From Acetobacteraceae bacterium (lineage in GTDB: Bacteria > Pseudomonadota > Alphaproteobacteria > Acetobacterales > Acetobacteraceae): 9,534 bases of DNA. Below the pieces are notes generated by a model. The model had not been told where the DNA came from and did not search any database. It saw nothing but the letters and a program-made list of their open reading frames with translations. Numbering within the stretch: the first letter of the stretch is position 1; every line of letters starts with the position of its first letter. The translations under genes and the position numbers were made by a program. Below are positions 6,191-9,534 of the stretch, in pieces. The stretch lies in the NCBI GenBank assembly GCA_027323595.1, contig DAHWBL010000272.1:1-9534 (forward strand). The letters run 5' to 3'.

Positions 6191-7147
6191 TCAGCCCGCC
6201 TGCAGGCGCGCGGTGCGGGCCGCGCGCAGCCGCTCGAAATCGGCATCGGCGTGATAGGAACTGCGGGTCAGCGGCGTGGCGCTCACCATGTCGAAGCCGC
6301 GCGCGCGCGCCAGCGTGGCATATTCGGCAAATTCCTCTGGCGGCACGAACCGCGCCACGGCACAATGCTTCACCGTCGGTTGGAGATATTGTCCCAAAGT
6401 AAGGAAATCGACGCCGGCGACGCGCAGATCATTCATCACCTGCACCACCTCCTCGCGCGCCTCGCCAAGCCCGAGCATCAGGCCGGACTTGGTGAACACG
6501 CCTGGTGCCAGCCGCTTGATGTCATCGAGCAGCCGCAGCGACTGGTAATAGCGCGCGCCGGGGCGGATCGACGGATACAGCCGTGGCACCGTCTCCAGAT
6601 TATGGTTGAACACATCTGGCGGCGCCGCCGCGATGGTTTCGAGCGCACCGGGCTTGCGCAGGAAGTCCGGTGTCAGGATCTCGATGGTCGTCGCCGGAGC
6701 CGCGTCGCGCACGGCGGCCACCACGGCGGCGAAATGCGCCGCCCCGCCATCGGCCAGATCGTCGCGATCCACCGAGGTGATCACCACATGGCGCAGCCCC
6801 AGCCGCGCCACCGCATCGGCCACCCGCGCCGGCTCGCCGGCATCGAGCGCCTCAGGCTGGCCGGTGCGCACATTGCAGAAGCTGCAAGCCCGCGTGCAGG
6901 TGTCGCCCATGATCATCATGGTGGCATGCCGCTGCGACCAGCATTCGCCGATGTTCGGACAGGCCGCCTCCTCGCACACGGTCACCAGACGGTGATCGCG
7001 CAGCAGGTCGCGGGTCTCGAAAAACACCGGATGGTTCGGCGCCTTCACCCGGATCCAGTCCGGCTTGCGCTGAATCGGATTATCCGCCCGGCCAGCCTTT
7101 TCGGGATGCCGCGCGCCACGGTGATCGATGACCAGACGGGTCGCCAT
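6191..7147 (-). CDS. lipA: Lipoyl synthase
   Basis: This radical SAM enzyme (318 residues) inserts two sulfurs into the octanoyl group on lipoyl domains, completing lipoate on E2 subunits in the cytoplasm. The auxiliary 4Fe-4S cluster is bound by C58, C63 and C69 (CEEAACPNIGEC) and by a serine of RSSY (295-298). The radical SAM cluster is bound by C84, C88 and C91 (CTRACSFC). Other family blocks are DRDDLADGGA (127-136), NHNLETVPRLY (181-191) and LTLGQYLQPT (249-258). All key residues are intact and the length is normal. ATG 7147 is preferred over TTG 7153 because AAGGG sits 7 bases before it. It lies 39 bp after lpdA and just ahead of ratA, placing cofactor synthesis in the same transcript as the complex that uses it. 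Confidence 0.97.
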   Translation of the reverse strand: MATRLVIDHRGARHPEKAGRADNPIQRKPDWIRVKAPNHPVFFETRDLLRDHRLVTVCEEAACPNIGECWSQRHATMMIMGDTCTRACSFCNVRTGQPEALDAGEPARVADAVARLGLRHVVITSVDRDDLADGGAAHFAAVVAAVRDAAPATTIEILTPDFLRKPGALETIAAAPPDVFNHNLETVPRLYPSIRPGARYYQSLRLLDDIKRLAPGVFTKSGLMLGLGEAREEVVQVMNDLRVAGVDFLTLGQYLQPTVKHCAVARFVPPEEFAEYATLARARGFDMVSATPLTRSSYHADADFERLRAARTARLQAG

Positions 7148-7186
7148 GCTCAAGCCCTTCTCGCGGCGGCCGACGCGGCGCCGCGG

Positions 7187-8584
7187 CTACATGTGGATAA
7201 CGCGGCCATAGGCGTCAAGCACGGCCTCATGCATGGTCTCGCTGATGGTCGGGTGCGGGAACACCGTGTGCATCAGCTCGGCCTCGGTGGTCTCCAGCGT
7301 GCGCGCGACCACGTAGCCCTGGATCATCTCGGTCACTTCCGCGCCGATCATGTGCGCACCCAGCAGGGCGCCGGTCTTGGCGTCGAACACCACCTTGACC
7401 ATGCCCTCCGGCTCGCCGAGCGCGATCGCCTTGCCGTTGCCGATGAAGGGGAAACGCCCGACCCGCACCGCATGACCTTCCGCCTTCGCCCGCGCCTCGG
7501 TCAGCCCCACCGACGCCACCTGTGGGCGGCAATAGGTGCAGCCGGGGATGTTGCCGACATCCATCGGATGCGGATGCAGCCCCGCGATCGCCTCGACACA
7601 CACGACCGCCTCATGGCTGGCCTTGTGCGCGAGCCATGGCGGGCCGGCCAGATCGCCGATCGCATACACGCCCGGCTCACCGGTGCGACCGAATTCGTCG
7701 ATCACCACATGGGTCCGATCAACCTTGATCTTGGTGCCCTCAAGGCCGATGCCCTCGACATTGCCGACGATGCCGATCGCCGAGATCACCCGGTCCACCG
7801 TGATCGTCTGGGTCTTGCCGCCCTGCTCGATGGTGGCGGTGACCGAATCCGCCCCCTTGGCGAGGGATTTCACGCTCGCCCCGGTGATGATCTTCATCCC
7901 CTGCTTTTCCAGCGCCTTGCGGGCAAACGCGCTGATCTCCTCGTCCTCGACCGGCAGGATGCGGTCCAGCACCTCCACCACCGTGACGTCGGCGCCCATG
8001 TTGAGAAAAAAGCTCGCGAACTCGATGCCGATCGCGCCCGATCCCATCACCAGCAAGGATTTCGGCAGCGCCGGCGGCACCATCGCCTCCTTGTAGGACC
8101 AGATCAGCCTGCCGTCCGCCTCCATCCCCGGCAACTGGCGCGCGCGGGCGCCGGTGGCCAGAACGATGTGCTTTGCCACGAGCGTGGCGACCGGCTTGCC
8201 GTCCTTTTCCACCGCGACCCGACCCGCGCCGGCGAGCTTGCCGGCACCGTCGAACACCGTGACCTTGTTCTTCTTCAGCAGATGCGCCACGCCCGAGGAG
8301 AGTTGCTTGGCCACCGCGCGCGAACGCTTCACCACCTTGGCCATGTCGAAGCGCACATTGTCGGCGGCAAACCCGAACTCATCCAGATGATGCAGCAGAT
8401 GGTTGATTTCCGAACTGCGCAGCAACGCCTTGGTGGGAATGCAGCCCCAGTTGAGGCAGATGCCGCCCAGATGCTCGCGCTCGACCACCGCGGTTTTCAT
8501 GCCAAGCTGCGCGCCGCGGATCGCCGCCACGTAGCCGCCGGGCCCGCCGCCCACAATCACCAGATCGAAACTTGTCTCAGCCAT
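7187..8584 (-). CDS. lpdA: Dihydrolipoamide dehydrogenase (E3)
   Basis: This FAD-containing homodimer re-oxidises dihydrolipoyl groups of 2-oxoacid dehydrogenase complexes and reduces NAD+. It has 465 residues. The FAD-binding GGGPGG is at 12-17, the redox disulfide GGICLNWGCIPTK has C43 and C48, the NAD-binding GSGAIG is at 181-186, and the second FAD contact GVYAIGDLAG is at 305-314. The C-terminal HPTISE has catalytic H444 and E449. No lipoyl domain is fused to the N-terminus, unlike some bacterial E3 proteins. ATG 8584 is chosen: GGAGGGAG lies about 7 bases upstream and the protein then begins MAETSFDLVIVGG; a TTG at 8605 would add 7 residues. It follows the E2 gene by 39 bp, which identifies it as the E3 of the pyruvate dehydrogenase complex. 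Confidence 0.97.
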   Translation of the reverse strand: MAETSFDLVIVGGGPGGYVAAIRGAQLGMKTAVVEREHLGGICLNWGCIPTKALLRSSEINHLLHHLDEFGFAADNVRFDMAKVVKRSRAVAKQLSSGVAHLLKKNKVTVFDGAGKLAGAGRVAVEKDGKPVATLVAKHIVLATGARARQLPGMEADGRLIWSYKEAMVPPALPKSLLVMGSGAIGIEFASFFLNMGADVTVVEVLDRILPVEDEEISAFARKALEKQGMKIITGASVKSLAKGADSVTATIEQGGKTQTITVDRVISAIGIVGNVEGIGLEGTKIKVDRTHVVIDEFGRTGEPGVYAIGDLAGPPWLAHKASHEAVVCVEAIAGLHPHPMDVGNIPGCTYCRPQVASVGLTEARAKAEGHAVRVGRFPFIGNGKAIALGEPEGMVKVVFDAKTGALLGAHMIGAEVTEMIQGYVVARTLETTEAELMHTVFPHPTISETMHEAVLDAYGRVIHM

Positions 8585-8623
8585 CCTTGTGCTCCCTCCG
8601 AGCAATATGCAAAGCCGCGCTGT

Positions 8624-9534
8624 TCACAGCATCAGGCTGAGCGGATCCTCGATGATCGCCTTGAAGGCGGCGAGCCATTGCGCACCCAGCGCGCCATCGA
8701 CCACGCGATGATCCACGCTCAATGTGCAGGTCATCACGGTGGCCACCGCCAGCGCGCCGTCCTTCACCACCGCGCGCGGCTCGCCCGCACCCACCGCCAG
8801 GATCGCGCCCTGCGGCGGATTGATGATGGCGGCGAAATTGGCAACGCCGAACATGCCCAGATTGGAGATCGAGAAACCACCGCCCTGGAACTGCTCGGGC
8901 TTGAGCTTGCCGGATTTCGCAAGGCCCGCCAGCTCCTTCATCTCGTTGCTGATGGTGGCAAGACCCTTGTGATCAGCCTGGCGGATGATCGGCGTGATCA
9001 ACCCGTCAGGGATCGACACGGCCACCGAGATATCGACGTTGTCGTAGAAGGCGATGCCCTCATCGGTGAAACTCGCGTTGACACCAGGAACCTTGCGAAG
9101 CGCTGCGGCGGACGCCTTGATGATGAGGTCGTTCACCGAAAGCTTGAAAACGCCAGGACCATCCTTTGGTGCCCGCGCGTTCAGCTCGGCGCGCAGTTTC
9201 AGCAGCGCATCGAGCTCGATGTCCATCGACAGATAGAAATGCGGCACGCTCTGCTTCGCCTCGGTGAGGCGGCGCGCGATGGTCTTGCGCATCGAACTGT
9301 GCGCCACCAGCCGGTGCGGCTCGGTGATCGCGGCGGCCTTCGGCGCGGCGGCCGGCGCGGGCGCGGGCACCGGAGCCGATGCCGCCGGTGTCGGCGTTGC
9401 CGCGGCTGCGGCCGGAACCGCCTCACCAGGCTGCACCAGGATCGCGATCGGCGCGTTCACCGCCACGCCCTCGCTGCCATCGGGCACCAGGATGCGGCCG
9501 AGGATGCCCTCGTCCACCGCCTCGACCTCCATGG
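8624..9534 (-). CDS. pdhC: Pyruvate dehydrogenase E2, dihydrolipoamide acetyltransferase (5' end outside window)
   Basis: This is the C-terminal 302+ residues of the acetyltransferase core of the pyruvate dehydrogenase complex, which transfers acetyl from lipoate to CoA. The visible part begins with the end of a lipoyl domain: MEVEAVDEG, the segment that normally follows the lipoylated DKA lysine, so that lysine is just past the right edge. An Ala/Pro linker (about 40-70) follows, then the catalytic domain from about 73 (HRLVAHSSMRKTIARRL) to the end. The active-site DHRVVDG has H275 and D279, counted from the first visible Met. The linker runs straight into the catalytic domain, so the roughly 35-residue peripheral subunit-binding domain is absent. 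HSSMRKTIARRLTEAKQSVPHFYL is typical of PDH E2 rather than of the 2-oxoglutarate complex. The E1 genes would be expected upstream, outside the window. Confidence 0.94.
   Translation of the reverse strand, partial: MEVEAVDEGILGRILVPDGSEGVAVNAPIAILVQPGEAVPAAAAATPTPAASAPVPAPAPAAAPKAAAITEPHRLVAHSSMRKTIARRLTEAKQSVPHFYLSMDIELDALLKLRAELNARAPKDGPGVFKLSVNDLIIKASAAALRKVPGVNASFTDEGIAFYDNVDISVAVSIPDGLITPIIRQADHKGLATISNEMKELAGLAKSGKLKPEQFQGGGFSISNLGMFGVANFAAIINPPQGAILAVGAGEPRAVVKDGALAVATVMTCTLSVDHRVVDGALGAQWLAAFKAIIEDPLSLML

Noticed and set aside
6183..6365. N-terminal extension of the ratA frame by 61 residues
   Set aside because: It lies entirely inside lipA and is Arg/Ala-rich. The START domain begins at the Met at 6182, right after the lipA stop.
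7174..7185. 12-base perfect palindrome between lpdA and lipA
   Set aside because: It allows only a very short stem, is unsurprising at this GC content, and no U-tract follows on the transcribed strand.
1..9534. CRISPR array, tRNA, rRNA, insertion sequence or prophage genes
   Set aside because: No regularly spaced repeats, cloverleaf-like stretch, transposase motif or phage protein was found.

Overview
The window comes from a GC-rich alphaproteobacterium. The pyruvate dehydrogenase / lipoyl gene order and the protein sequences suggest Rhodospirillales, probably Acetobacteraceae (Acidiphilium-like). That placement is inferred from sequence character, not from a database match.

Left part (1-1748, plus strand): a compact type II restriction-modification cassette. 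A beta-class DNA methyltransferase (271-1140) overlaps by 4 bp a 203-residue endonuclease (1137-1748). The endonuclease closely resembles BstYI of the BglII/BstYI family, with the unusual D-x8-E-x-Q active site, so the predicted target is RGATCY. The cassette is visibly AT-richer than its surroundings and looks acquired. The first 270 bases hold no recognisable gene.

Middle part (1749-4679, plus strand): three genes. The first encodes an unrecognised 202-residue protein with an Asp/Pro repeat (1814-2422). The second encodes a small exported protein (2541-2909) whose ribosome binding site is buried in a long hairpin. The third encodes a SulP-family anion transporter with a C-terminal STAS domain (3018-4679). 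No ATG, GTG or TTG is available at the transporter's expected N-terminus, but a perfect Shine-Dalgarno sequence sits in front of an in-frame ATC.

Right part (4645-9534, minus strand): an apparent operon read right to left. It carries the E2 subunit of pyruvate dehydrogenase (partial, cut by the window edge), dihydrolipoamide dehydrogenase (lpdA), lipoyl synthase (lipA), a RatA/COQ10-type START protein and an L-threonine aldolase. LipA makes the lipoyl cofactor carried by E2, and LpdA re-oxidises it, so the first three genes form one functional unit. The last two are joined by short spacing or ATGA overlap and their link to the unit is less obvious. The aldolase and SulP genes converge and overlap by 35 bp. 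The E2 appears to lack the peripheral subunit-binding domain normally found between the lipoyl and catalytic domains.

The points most worth a second look are the BstYI-like cassette with apparent local scarcity of its sites, the Shine-Dalgarno-sequestering hairpin, the non-canonical SulP start and the E2 without a subunit-binding domain.
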